The notes under the pieces were generated by a model, which worked only from the letters and a program-made list of their open reading frames with translations, was not told the DNA's origin and ran no database searches. From positions 248,001-312,000 of the forward strand of contig JAKMXF010000066.1 in NCBI GenBank assembly GCA_024704765.1: DNA of 64,000 nt. The letters run 5' to 3'. Each line of letters begins with the position of its first letter. Position 1 is the first letter of the stretch. The translations under genes were made by a program, and so were the position numbers. Origin of the DNA: Oopsacas minuta (Eukaryota; Porifera; Hexactinellida; Lyssacinosida; Leucopsacidae). Of the stretch, positions 21,665 to 32,075 are shown piece after piece.

Positions 21665-24600
21665 TTAGGACCAATAATATCTAACAGTAACCAACTCATC
21701 ACAGTCTTCTAATGCAATTAATAAATCTACATAATTCTCTGTGTCAGTCATCAGGATATAATTAGACATTACTTGATTGAGACGTAATGCATAATTTGGT
21801 ATCAGATCCATATAAATCAGCTTAACCTTTTGACAAATCATTTCAGGAATAATTTCGTATTTAGCAGTGACGTCATCAATGAACTGTTTGAGAGTCATTT
21901 CCTTGTTTCCTCGTATTTCCCATCTATCCCATGCAGTCATAAATACACCGGGTTTGATTTGAGACCGTACGACTGGACCTGGTACGTAGAATTGGAGTAT
22001 GGGTACTGCTAGTGACATAGAACAGTTCCTGAATTCTTCTAATTTACACTTTTTTACAAGTTTTAAAAGTTCAATTGTGACTAGACCAGACACAGCAGCT
22101 GAACTAGTCACAATAGCTGGTACAATATTTCCTGCTAATCTTTTAATAATCAAACGATCAGCAAATGGAATTGAATATGTTTCACTGTATAAATTACTCG
22201 CAGCTATAATGAAATCCATATGTATGACGTCATCTGTATTAAATGAATTTGGCTGCATTGTGAGCTGATGATTGTGTATTGGCGGTGATATCTTTATGTT
22301 AGTAGCACGAGCAAGATATTGCATTGTTCTGTCATTTGATTTTGATCCATCAATATGTTTCTTGTTGATATCAGGAATCTGAGTGCCCTCCAAGAATATC
22401 TTAATGGAGTCTAATTCGCATTCTTCTCTCGTTACTTGGATACCAGATCGGAATGCTAGAAGTTTAGCACAAGAAATTATGAATTGAATATGATTTGAAA
22501 TCTTAATATTGAAATTAATTGGATTATGATTCATATAAATTGGTCTATGTTTGAAATATTTCTCGAATTTTATCCTAGCAACCTGTACACAATCTTGGAA
22601 TGTAGAAACTCCATTAACTAGCATTCTAACAGCTGATTCACAAATTTCAGGGAATTCTCTTTGGGATATTCTATTCAACAACTCTATAGGATGTTTGTTA
22701 TCACACCAGAATTGAGAATACATTTGTGGTTTTAACTGAAACATAGAATCAAATCTATCACGTGCCAATTTTACACAGTGAAGGGTCTTACGAGGTATTG
22801 AAGAGTAGATAGGACATCTCTCATATGGAGTTATATAGGTTTCTGTTTCAAATGGGATTATTACTTGTACGTGACCTTTTGTTCCCATAAAACCTAGATA
22901 GAGGAAATATAGAATAGCAGAGATCATTTAAAGTAGGGTTTCTCATGATCTCAACCTGTGGTCATTTGGCCAAACGTGAGAAAACAGGTCAACTTGCGAG
23001 CAGTGGAGATCCTAGGGGCGGGACAAACGGGTCAATTTCCCCGATATGCAAAATAATGGGACCGCCCCTGTTTGAGTGTGGTCATGATTGAAATATACAT
23101 CCAAAGTGTGGTAATAGCCAAGTACCAACCCATAAAAAAAGAGAGCAGAAGGAGCGTAGAACACAAGTTATATAGTGTATCCTAACATACCTGATTCAAG
23201 AAGTGGTCTGTTATTAGTTATACATCTCCCATCTATATACAATCTAGTACTTGTATTATCTACTGCATTAATAACGAAGTCTTGATTCTGATAGAACTCG
23301 TCTGTATAGTGGGTATGTTCTGTATCAGAGCATACATAATTATTATGAGCTTCTATTCTCAGATTAGGATTAATATCAACAGCTGATTCACGGGCTGATA
23401 TTGATTTTGATTGTTTAATGTGTTTTTCTCTGAACAAGAACTGATTGTTTAGATTTGTTCTTTCAACTGAATCATTATCAGTAACAATAAATTGTCCTCT
23501 TGTTGACATTCCGATAAGTGCGATATTCTTCATAATCTCACAGCCAATTGCACCACATCCTACCATAAACGAGTTCACACTCTTCAACCTCTGTAACATA
23601 GTTTCGCCTATAATAAATAAATAAAAATTACATCTTGATGTACACACCAATATTGTTGATTATTCGCAATTTACCAATACACAATCTAAGAAGATCATAT
23701 CTATCTTCACGCCTGATAAATTCCTCTGGTGTAATTCCGCCTCTAGGGATAACTTCTCTTACATCCAAGTGTAACCATTGTTCAATAGGTCTGAATGTAT
23801 TCGTTAGGGCAATGAGAGCCTGTTGTGCTACTATGCCACCTAAAGTAGCACATAATGGTTGTAGACATCCTGTACAAGTGTTAGTCATATCTCTTATGAC
23901 GTCATAATCTGGTTTGTCTACTAATTTCCCATCAAACCTGCACAGAATATCTTCTGATAATTGAACACTCAACTAAAGATTAGATTATTCATTTTATATA
24001 TCAGAAGTCTGTATTTACTAATACTGACCTCAAAATCGAATGTATTGTGAGGTAGAGGCATTCTATGTTCCCTAGCAACGAATTGTAGCATAGTTATGTA
24101 GGCAAGGTGGGTATGTTTATGGGCTATAGGCTTGCCCATGTCAGACAGCATAAGTTTAGGGTTGTACAGTTGAGTAGAAAGTGACTCGAAGCTAAGTTTG
24201 ATTGATTTTCCTTTGATACCATGACCAACACCACCTAAATAATTATATATATATAATAGTACGCATTCATCAGAGTAAATAGCTGAGTTCACCAATTAGA
24301 AATTCATATCAATTTCCTGGCAAATTCGCCATTAGCGCAGTATTTACTATACCGAATTGCAAATGCGAAAACTTGCTGGAGGCGGATTGCTAATTGGCGA
24401 ACACTAATATTATAAATTGAACTTAATACAGTCGACCACTTCGCACAGAAAATTGTAGGGGCATGCAGGGGTTGTCCGAGGATCTGGCAGACCCTGGACA
24501 AGACCCGGGTACAACAATCTTAACCTGTGGCAAATGTCCCGTTTTCCCTTCCCTAGGACCGCAACTATAGTAATGGCCCTACCACCTATTCCGGCTATTC

Positions 24601-25428
24601 GCATCTATAGACTGCCCATATATAATCTAGACGTCAATTTGATTATGTAGAAGAGATAAAATGTTAACCTTTCGTGTAAGGAGTGAAGGCAGTTGTATCA
24701 CTTATCCTAAATGAATTATATGAAATTAATTCTACTTTATATGCTCCACTATTCAATTCCACCATTCCCTCTACATTAGTAAACCTCACACGATCACCAG
24801 TTTGTAATCCATGTACCTCATGCTGCATAAGTGTAACTAGTCCTCTCTCATTTTGTGATACATACTCTATCATGAATTCCTCTTTCTCTTCATCATTCTT
24901 ATCAACAACTTCAAAAATATCACCAAAGTCATTAAAAACTGAAGCAAACACACCAAAAGTGTTAGCAGAAATAAATCGTACTGGAGGGGCTGCTCTGCGA
25001 CAAAAGTGATTAGCAGATTCCAACAATTCGAAGGATCGACAGTTGACAAAAATGACACATGTAAACCCTTCTAGAATAGATAACTCGTCTTTAATAACAG
25101 GAGATTGAACTCTGACCTTTACATACAGATTCAACTCAGCCAAACGTGGACATGTAATATCAGCTCGATATTTTCCGATATCACTCTCCCTCAAGAAAAA
25201 CTGAGTTCCAATGTCGGAAATGGTAACCAAGGTATCGTCACATAAAACTAATTCCTCAACGCCCGTGAGTACAATATTCTTAGCTATTTCAGCACCTAGA
25301 CCATCCAGACCATACAACAGTACTCTGGAATGAGCCAGTTTATTCATAGCATCATCTCCAAGGACATAACGTTGTCTATTGTAAAGGGAATCGTCAATTT
25401 GGATGTGTTTAGGGCAGATTGTAGCCAT
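21665..25428 (-). CDS. UBA6: UBA6-like ubiquitin/FAT10-activating E1 enzyme, divergent active site
   Basis: Five exons: 24669-25428, 24029-24234, 23675-23972, 23191-23607 and 21665-22893. Phases match throughout, giving 969 residues. E1 enzymes adenylate ubiquitin, then carry it on a catalytic cysteine for transfer to E2. The N-terminus (IDDSLYNRQRYVLGDDAM) and end (NYVDLLIALED...VRYYW) are closer to UBA6 than UBA1. The inactive N-terminal adenylation half is at about residues 1-400. The active half has VGCGAIGCEIMKNIALIG (nucleotide loop), TDNDSVE, NLNNQFLFR, KSISA, INAVDN and ESGFMGTKGH. The ATP-contacting Arg of the E1/MoeB motif NLNRQ is Asn here. The catalytic motif, C-T-L-K-S-F-P in relatives, reads C-P-I-Y-S-S-I-P, shifting the Cys by one. 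The protein is about 80 residues shorter than human UBA6. It may be a fast-evolving or impaired E1. Confidence 0.88.
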
Positions 25429-26238
25429 ATTAATTACAGCATTCGTGGTGTAGCTATTCCTGTTGATAAATTATCGATAATTATCAATAACGAGCCGCTT
25501 CGCTTGCTCCGCTGAGGGGCTTGCAAACACTTTGTGTTCGCATGGGACTCGGCACCTCGTGCTTCGAAGTTAGCAAAGTATAAATTACAAAATTGAATTG
25601 AGATATTAATATTCCAATTATTTGTTTACTATATAGTCAAACTTGTCTATAACAACTGCCAAAGGGACTGACTGACCAAAAGTGGAGATTTCAACTATTT
25701 GTTTACTTTATATTAATAAAACAACGATAAATTCATAAGAGAAACGTTAAATAAATTTATTGTTGTTTTTATAAATACCAATATCGTAAACAAATGATTG
25801 AAATCCCAAAATATACGTAGAGACTTGCTCTTAACGGCTACAATAGGAGTACGCTGAACCGAATTTCGCATTTTTCATATGTACTTTATTGTCGTTGTTA
25901 AGCATATTCTCTCAGGAGAATATGTAGCAAGTTCTCGTGAATACAACAATAAATATTTTGACGAGAGAACAATATAAGATAACATAATGATTTGATTCGT
26001 AGTTATTAAAATGGCTATAATTTTATTAAGAAATAATACATACAGAGCTGAGCTCTGGTAGAGCGCACAGTTTTCGCCCATATTACTGGTGAGTATATTG
26101 CAATATATAATATGAGGGTCTGTGTACTGGTTTCTTGTTGATGGGAATTTTGTTTCGATTATTGATCATGCCTCCTAATTGTCGTTGTGTTTTTCAAGCT
26201 ATTTAATGTGGACTTGAGCTTTTATATCGCATTCAATA
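25429..26238. other. Upstream region of UBA6, repeat-rich, no gene seen
   Basis: Contains a GC-rich patch (25488-25562) and family D-like pieces (TTTGTTTACT, ACAACAATAAATTTATTGTTG). It ends at the left end of the transposon that begins at 26239. No supported coding region. Confidence 0.5.
25488..25562. repeat. GC-rich foldback patch resembling the island at 19987
   Basis: GCAAACAC-TTT-GTGTTCGC is a near-perfect hairpin. GAGCCGCTTCGCTTGCTCC and GGCACCTCGTGCTTCG add further short foldbacks. The flanks share family D words with the similar island in the ICE1 intron, which suggests a common element. Confidence 0.5.
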
Positions 26239-29200
26239 CACAGTGGTTTAAAATGGGAGTTAGTAAAGAATAGGTATTCTAGTACCAGATAGCCATATGC
26301 AATGTATTATTTGCGAATAGGTTATCGTATCCGAGGAATCGAATGGGGTAATCAAATTTCTTCTATGGCTTCTAGATTTCTGGATATGACGTCACATTTA
26401 AAAAATTATTTAATAAAACTCATAGAAATTTCCACTTCATAAGAAAAATCTCCTACTCTGTATATATACTATTACTCTGTATAGTATTTGGATAAGAATG
26501 TATAGATTTAACATTTTAATGAATCAATGAATTAATTATAAGTGAATCAACAATTTCGTCTATAGAAGAATCTAGTAATCTATTTTCGGTATTATCCCTA
26601 CAACACTTTGCTCTTTTTGTGTGGCCGTGTTCCCCACACCTTTCACAAACTAAACTTGAACGAAATTGATTCAATACAGAGTCACTTTCAGAGGCCAGTC
26701 TCACGAAAATGTCCATTGCATTATCTTCAAATGAAGACTTCCTTGCAAGATTCTCCCTATACTTTCTTAGTAACTTGTTGCATGCCTCGGATCCCTCTTC
26801 AGAGAAACTTTTCAGACCTCGCCCATGGTTGAACTCTTTCAAAATTTCTTCTGAGTGAGCTAATACCCTGGTAATGTTGGGGTAATGCTCACCCAAGGTA
26901 ATGAATCAACGATCAAGAGATATGTATCGGTGCATAGATCACCAAAGACCTCGGTGTTAATGATCCTGTCTGAATTGATTATTCGAAGAATAGCTGACAA
27001 GTGTGTATGTAGTTTTGAAAGTGTTTCTTTGTGTTCTGTTTCAACAACTGACAATACACACTCAATGTATTTCGAATCACAGGAAAATGCTCGACGAGCT
27101 ACACTACCAGTAGAGCTAGTACCTCCACTTGCATTCGGCTGATCTATCCTCATTCCTGTCTTCCCTTCAATCAGATTTCTGACAAATATCATCGAATTTT
27201 TATCGCCAAAGATGTCGGTGACCATGTACGTTTTCCACAATTCAAATGATAAATTAGTAGATTGAACCACCTGAAAATGCCAGTGTACGAGTGTAACGGA
27301 GATGCTGGAAGGATGTTTATTGTTGAGGTTGGTTCGTGCGTTATGTTACAACGTTGGTTTGAAGGAAGTGAGAAGAACGAATGGCTGTCTTCTATTTCAC
27401 CGAAAAGTTGAATTGCATCAGTAATGTACCTGTTGATAGGAAATCCCTGTATTATCAACTCACGATCACTGAGTTCCTTATGTGTTGCTGTACATAATTG
27501 ACAACTTGCCCCACCTGCCCAAGATAGAATTCCTGCCATTTTCCCATCAAGCATTGATCGAACAATGTCGACTCGTACTTGCTGATCAGGGCCAAGAGTA
27601 AATCCTTCACTTCTCATAAGATCAGTATCAGTATTGATTAGATCGTCCATAAATCGCTTGATATTAGCTTCGTTTTCTTTCGCAGCGAGGAGGAAAATCG
27701 GACGTTGAGCAAAAGGAGAATTGGGAGTGTTATTTTTCCAGAGTTCGCGACCGCTATTGCTTATTACCTTTACAGCTCTGAAACAGAATAAGATAAACGA
27801 CTTAGTATCTGTATTCGTGTTTGATTGATTATATACAGTGTGACTTCCAGAGCCATCTAGTCCGTCTGCTATCTGGAATTATAGGGGATAATCTTGAGCT
27901 GGAGGTGGCGGTAGCGTGGACATAAGCCTGCAAAAAGTATGGCGGACGTGATGGGCATATGGCATATATACACCAAGTGGAGTTTCAGGATTGGGGTACA
28001 TCTGAATATCCGACCGTAAATTATACTGTTTCTTTCTTCTACTACCCTATAGTATGCCGGGAAACGAATATCGCTAGATAGCAAGTGATGTCGGAGTTGT
28101 GTGTATTTCCTCCTGCCAATTTCTAGGAGATCTACAAGGAACACTGTCTTGGTAACATCGAGCTCTTTCTTCAACAATTTACCGAATTGACCCGAAAACT
28201 TGTCATAGACTACAGATTTTGAAACTTTAGCTATTTCTCGCTGTTTTGTTTGGTTCGATAGTAGTTGCAAGGCAAGTGCAGCTATCTTGATTTCTGAAGT
28301 ATTCTCAACGATTGAGAGTGCTTTGATAGATTCCAAGACATTTGAGAGTCGTGAGCGTTGTTGTTGCATCGTGAGATTGTCAATACTCTTCCTATGGTTT
28401 GCAGAGAGTGTGGATATGACTTCTTCATCATCTGAAGACAGCTCAACGGTATCATAAAAACGGTTCCTCTTCAACTCTGGTTCCATGGATATACCACAAT
28501 GCCACCAGTCTCCCTCTAAGCAATCTAGCGATTTCTTTGCCTTCCTGATCCTGCTTCTTACTCGGAGGAGCGTTGCTTCCAATTGTTTCCTTTCTTCGAA
28601 GTCCATTTGAAAGTTCTGCTCAAAGAAACTGAGTGTCGTCGAGATACAGTTGTTGTTGTCTTTCAAAATCTTCGCAAATTCAAGATGAGAGTTAGGGAAA
28701 GTTAGTTCTTGAGTCATTGATAAAAGCGTAGAAAACGGTTGATTATCAGCAAATTCAATTTGTTAATGTCATATTAATCATGTATTTATATATTACATTT
28801 ATTGGTAATTGGAATGCTGCAATAGAGTAGATAAATTTAGCATACAAATTGCATAGCAACAAAAAGGTGACAATGGAATTCGCTGAAATTTTTCATGTTG
28901 CGCACTGTTTCTGTGCTTATCATTTTAATATGTCTTTCTAGATATTATAATGCCATTTTGGAATTAATTTCTAAGTGGTGTTTTGTGGTGTTTTTTTTTG
29001 CGGCCATTTGGAAGTTCTTTTTCTAAAAATATTGTACCTCTAAAGTACCATTAATCAAATCAACTTTGAATCCAAATGTAGTAAAGATACACTGACGAAA
29101 ATGAGAAATCAGATTTAGCATAACTGAATTGTGTTGACGAAATAAAATAAATTTGATTCGGAGAATTCTGTGACGCTCTCAAGTAACCTTAAATTGGTGC

Positions 29201-29391
29201 TAATATTAGCATCACTGAAACCGCAAATAGAACTATTTTTTGATTGATTCTTTAAATTCATATTGTGAGAGCTATATGTATTCGATCGAATTGAAATTTG
29301 AAATTAACATTATTCAAACAAACAAGAACGAGTTTAAACCATTAAAAATGAAATCTATTTTTTGTCTATTCTTTGCATTCAAACCACTGTG
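26239..29391 (-). mobile_element. Transib/RAG-type DNA transposon relic with CACAGTG ends
   Basis: The left end reads ACACAGTGGTTT (26238-26249). The right end reads AAACCACTGTGT (29381-29392), its exact reverse complement over 12 bases. Both start at the heptamer CACAGTG, the motif of V(D)J recombination signals and of Transib-superfamily ends. Between them lies one minus-strand gene for a RAG1/Transib-type transposase in broken frames. The 5-bp flanks (CAATA, TGTTT) do not match, so either the target duplication has decayed or one end is misplaced. The right end abuts the start of the homology between the two tandem LRAT units. No RAG2-like (kelch) frame is seen. Confidence 0.6.
26516..28717 (-). 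pseudogene. RAG1/Transib-like transposase, frameshifted
   Basis: Read from 28717 downward. The first frame (282 codons) begins MTQELTFPNS. It includes a Cys/Trp patch (CLEGDWWHCG), a helical region and GRRKYTQLRHHLL, typical of Transib. A one-base slip near 28035 and a TAA at about 27880 break the frame before ADGLDGSGSHTVYNQ. Further pieces are PIFLLAAKENE, GKMAGILSWAGGASCQLC (zinc-binding type Cys pair), ASPLHSYTG, GGTSSTGSVARRAF and LAHSEEILKEF. Then comes SEEGSEACNKLLRKYRENL, which aligns with the RAG1 segment around catalytic Glu962 (ASEGNESGNK). The tail has CERCGEHGHTKRAKC, like the C-x2-C-x3-G-H zinc knuckle of RAG1-like transposases. Other frame changes lie near 27230 and 26875. The Asp600 position seems to be Lys in PIFLLAAKENE. 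These defects argue for a dead copy. The family call rests on motif order, not on a search. Confidence 0.8.
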
Positions 29392-29478
29392 TGTTTTAGG
29401 CACGTCGCCTCACGTCCCAGATAGTAGGTATACACAACGTTGTGTTGCATCTTAGTAATATAAACCTTAATTAAATTA

Positions 29479-29842
29479 ATGTCATATTTATACTTAGAAT
29501 TAATGGGAGTAAGCAGCAGGCCAATCGGAATATACACGTGGAGACATAATCTACAAATACTTAAATGGCATTGCTGGAGTGACATATTGGGCGCATTATG
29601 GTGTGTATGTAGGTAATAACTACGTAATTCATTTTACACAGGATGATAATGGTACAGGTGTGGTAAAGAAGGACAGCCTCGAAGCATTTGCTAATGGGAA
29701 AGATGTACATTTTTACAGTCGTTCAAGCAGTAGAACTGCCGATAAAGCCGAATCTATTTACAATGGAGGTGGCAGAGATTGGAAAACATATGATTTGTTG
29801 ACCAGAAATTGCGGACATTTTGTAGCGGAGTGCGCCAAATGA
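29479..29842 (+). pseudogene. LRAT-like protein, tandem copy 1, frameshifted near the start
   Basis: Compared with copy 2, this copy has seven extra bases (GTAAGCA) right after the second ATG. The start codon is therefore out of frame with the LRAT domain. From about 29580 the frame is open and intact: HYGVYVGNN, VIHFTQDDN, SLEAFANGKDVHFYSRSS, AESIYNGGG, NCGHFVAECAK and stop. His (HYG), His (VIHF) and Cys (NCGHF) are the catalytic set of the LRAT/HRASLS thiol acyltransferase-phospholipase fold. Unless another upstream exon supplies a start, it cannot make a whole protein. Its 3' flank, about 200 bases, is nearly identical to that of copy 2. Confidence 0.75.
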
Positions 29843-30054
29843 TTAATATAGTCTAATCAAACAGCAACGACGACAGATTTAACTAGTTATTGTAGAGTAA
29901 TGATTAGATAGTATGTATTTCTAGCAGTTCTTTTTTCCTCTTGTACCTTGATTATATGAAACTACTAAACTAATTATTCAATATAATTATATACATTGAG
30001 TTTTAGAGGGTTCAATCAACAAGCTACTAATTAAATAGCCAATAAGCGACTTCA

Positions 30055-30811
30055 TGGAAATTATATTTTTGGGTTCTACCATCCTTCATGAAATACTCAA
30101 CATTTCCAGAATTCCTACAAAATCACAATCACGTAATTATAAATGTACAGTATTTCCCTGAATAACCGAGCGTTATTCTTTTCGTGTAATTTTTTTACAA
30201 TTTTTGAAAATACAAATGGTTTTGTGAAACCAATTATCCTAATTTGTTGGATAGTCAAATGAGACATAAATTAACAGTCTTCTAATGATAAATTATATTC
30301 ACAAGGCTTGGAGCCTCTTCTAGCCCCCGGCGTATTTCCCTGAATAAGCATTCAGGAAAATACGATCATTACAATAAAATAATTTATGATAGACAATTTA
30401 GTGAACTGAATGGATTCCAAGGATCAGTTACAAATAATTCCTGAAATAATGAATACGCCCTTGAGGGAAATAAGATCCAACTCTAAAGAAGGACAATATA
30501 TTAGGCTAACTACCAGAATACTACATATAAAGGAAATTACAGCCACTGTCAGTATAACTACGTATACTAGTAAAAATGAATTCATTCATCTAGGCTGTAT
30601 TTCCGTCCGGTCTATGACATTGCATCAAACCACCTTGACTTAAACACATATATGTACCAATCATTTATTGTAACACTTGATTAATAAGAGGGCAATTCCG
30701 AGTTTAAATCGTTAATTCTTACAAAAATTGCAGGAAAATAATTACTGAGAAGACAATTAGGTCCCTGGTAGACCCATTTCCCCTAATTTATGTACTAAGC
30801 AGGATTTTCTA
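30055..30811. other. Spacer between the tandem LRAT units, no gene seen
   Basis: AT-rich single-copy spacer. A 77-codon frame at 30410-30643 has no recognisable features. GAATAACCGAGCG and a second CCTGAATAAGC motif preceded by CGTATTTCC are repeated here, with no clear element ends. Confidence 0.45.
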
Positions 30812-30891
30812 GGCACGTCGCCTCACGTCCCAGATAGTAGGTATGCACAACGGTGTGTTACATCTTAGTAATATAAACCTTAATTAAATTA

Positions 30892-31275
30892 ATGTCATAT
30901 TTATACTTAGAATTAATGGGAGCAGGCCAATCGGAATATACACGTGGAGACATAATCTACAAATACTTAAATGGCATTGCTGGAGTGACATATTGGAAGC
31001 ATAAGGGTGTGTATTTAGGTGATAATTATGTAATTCATTTTACACAGGATGATAATGGTACAGGTGTGGTAAAGAAGGACAGCCTCGAAGCATTTGCTAA
31101 TGGGAAAGATGTACATTTTTACAGTCGTTCAAGCAGTAGAACTGCCGATAAAGCCGAATCTATTTACAATGGAGGTGGCAGAGATTGGAAAACATATGAT
31201 TTGTTGACCAGAAATTGCGGACATTTTGTAACGAGTGCGCCAAATGATGAATATAGTCTAATCAAACAGCAATGA
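30892..31275 (+). CDS. LRAT-like protein, tandem copy 2
   Basis: A 127-residue single-exon protein. GDIIYKYLN begins the LRAT fold, then HKGVYLGDN, VIHFTQDDN, SLEAFANGKDVHFY, ESIYNGGGRDWKTYDLL and the catalytic NCGHF. Enzymes of this family transfer acyl chains from phospholipids through the cysteine. There is no transmembrane tail, unlike LRAT and HRASLS. A one-base deletion just after NCGHFV, relative to copy 1, replaces the ending ECAK-stop with TSAPNDEYSLIKQQ. The usual HYG is HKG here; the His itself is kept. Copies 1 and 2 are near-identical over about 630 bases, starting at GGCACGTCGCC and ending near AGCTACTAATTAAATAG. Confidence 0.75.
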   Translation: MSYLYLELMGAGQSEYTRGDIIYKYLNGIAGVTYWKHKGVYLGDNYVIHFTQDDNGTGVVKKDSLEAFANGKDVHFYSRSSSRTADKAESIYNGGGRDWKTYDLLTRNCGHFVTSAPNDEYSLIKQQ

Positions 31276-31442
31276 CGACAGACTAAACTAGTTATTGTGG
31301 AATACTGATTATATAGTATGTATTTCTAGCAGTTCTTTTTTCCTCTTGTACCTTGATTATATGAAACTACTAAACTAATTATTCAATATAATTATATACA
31401 TTGAGTTTTAGAGGGTTCAATCAACAAGCTACTAATTAAATA

Positions 31443-31878
31443 GCCCTGTTGCATGAGATATTGACCCCCATATAATAATGACCCCCCCCCCCTCTATAAA
31501 GGAACCATGGATGCTCAATGGGGTCATTTTGGCATAGTAGAACTGACATAATTTATCATAGTCATTTGAATCCAGTAAATTGAATGTTGAATTCGGTTCC
31601 GCGGCATTTTTATATCCCTTATTATTGGGAATACTTGTTATCAAATTAACAACGAAATATACACTGAACTTTCGGTGCTTCTTGTGGTTTAATGAACAAT
31701 TTATTTTGTAGATTTAATATGATAATGTCATCCAGTGATGACAATAACTTGATGTGATAAGAAGGGGGTCAATATCTCACGAAGATTAGAGTAGAATAAT
31801 GACCCCTTTGAGCATCCATGGTTCCTTTAAAGAGGGGGGCTCATTATTACTGGGGGTCAATATCTCATGCAACAGGGC
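31443..31878. mobile_element. TIR element at the centre of the inverted LRAT copies
   Basis: The left end GCCCTGTTGCATGAGATATT continues through GACCCCCAT. The right end is its inverse, GGGGGTCAATATCTCATGCA continuing to ACAGGGC. Inner arms CCATGGATGCTCAA/TTGAGCATCCATGG also mirror each other. The flanks themselves are inverted copies (CTACTAATTAAATA and TTTAATTAGTAG), so LRAT copies 2 and 3 face tail to tail around this element. A 12-base C run lies at about 31483. Confidence 0.85.
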
Positions 31879-32075
31879 AATTTAATTAGTAGCTTGTCGA
31901 TTGAACCGTCTAAAACTCAATGAATGTAATTACATTTAATAAATAGTTTAGTAGTTTCATATAATCAAGATACAAGAGGAAAAAAGAACTTTTTAAGAAA
32001 TACTTAGTATCTAATCATTATTCTACAATAAATAGTTTAGTCTGTCGTCGTTGCTGTTTGATTAGACTATATTAA

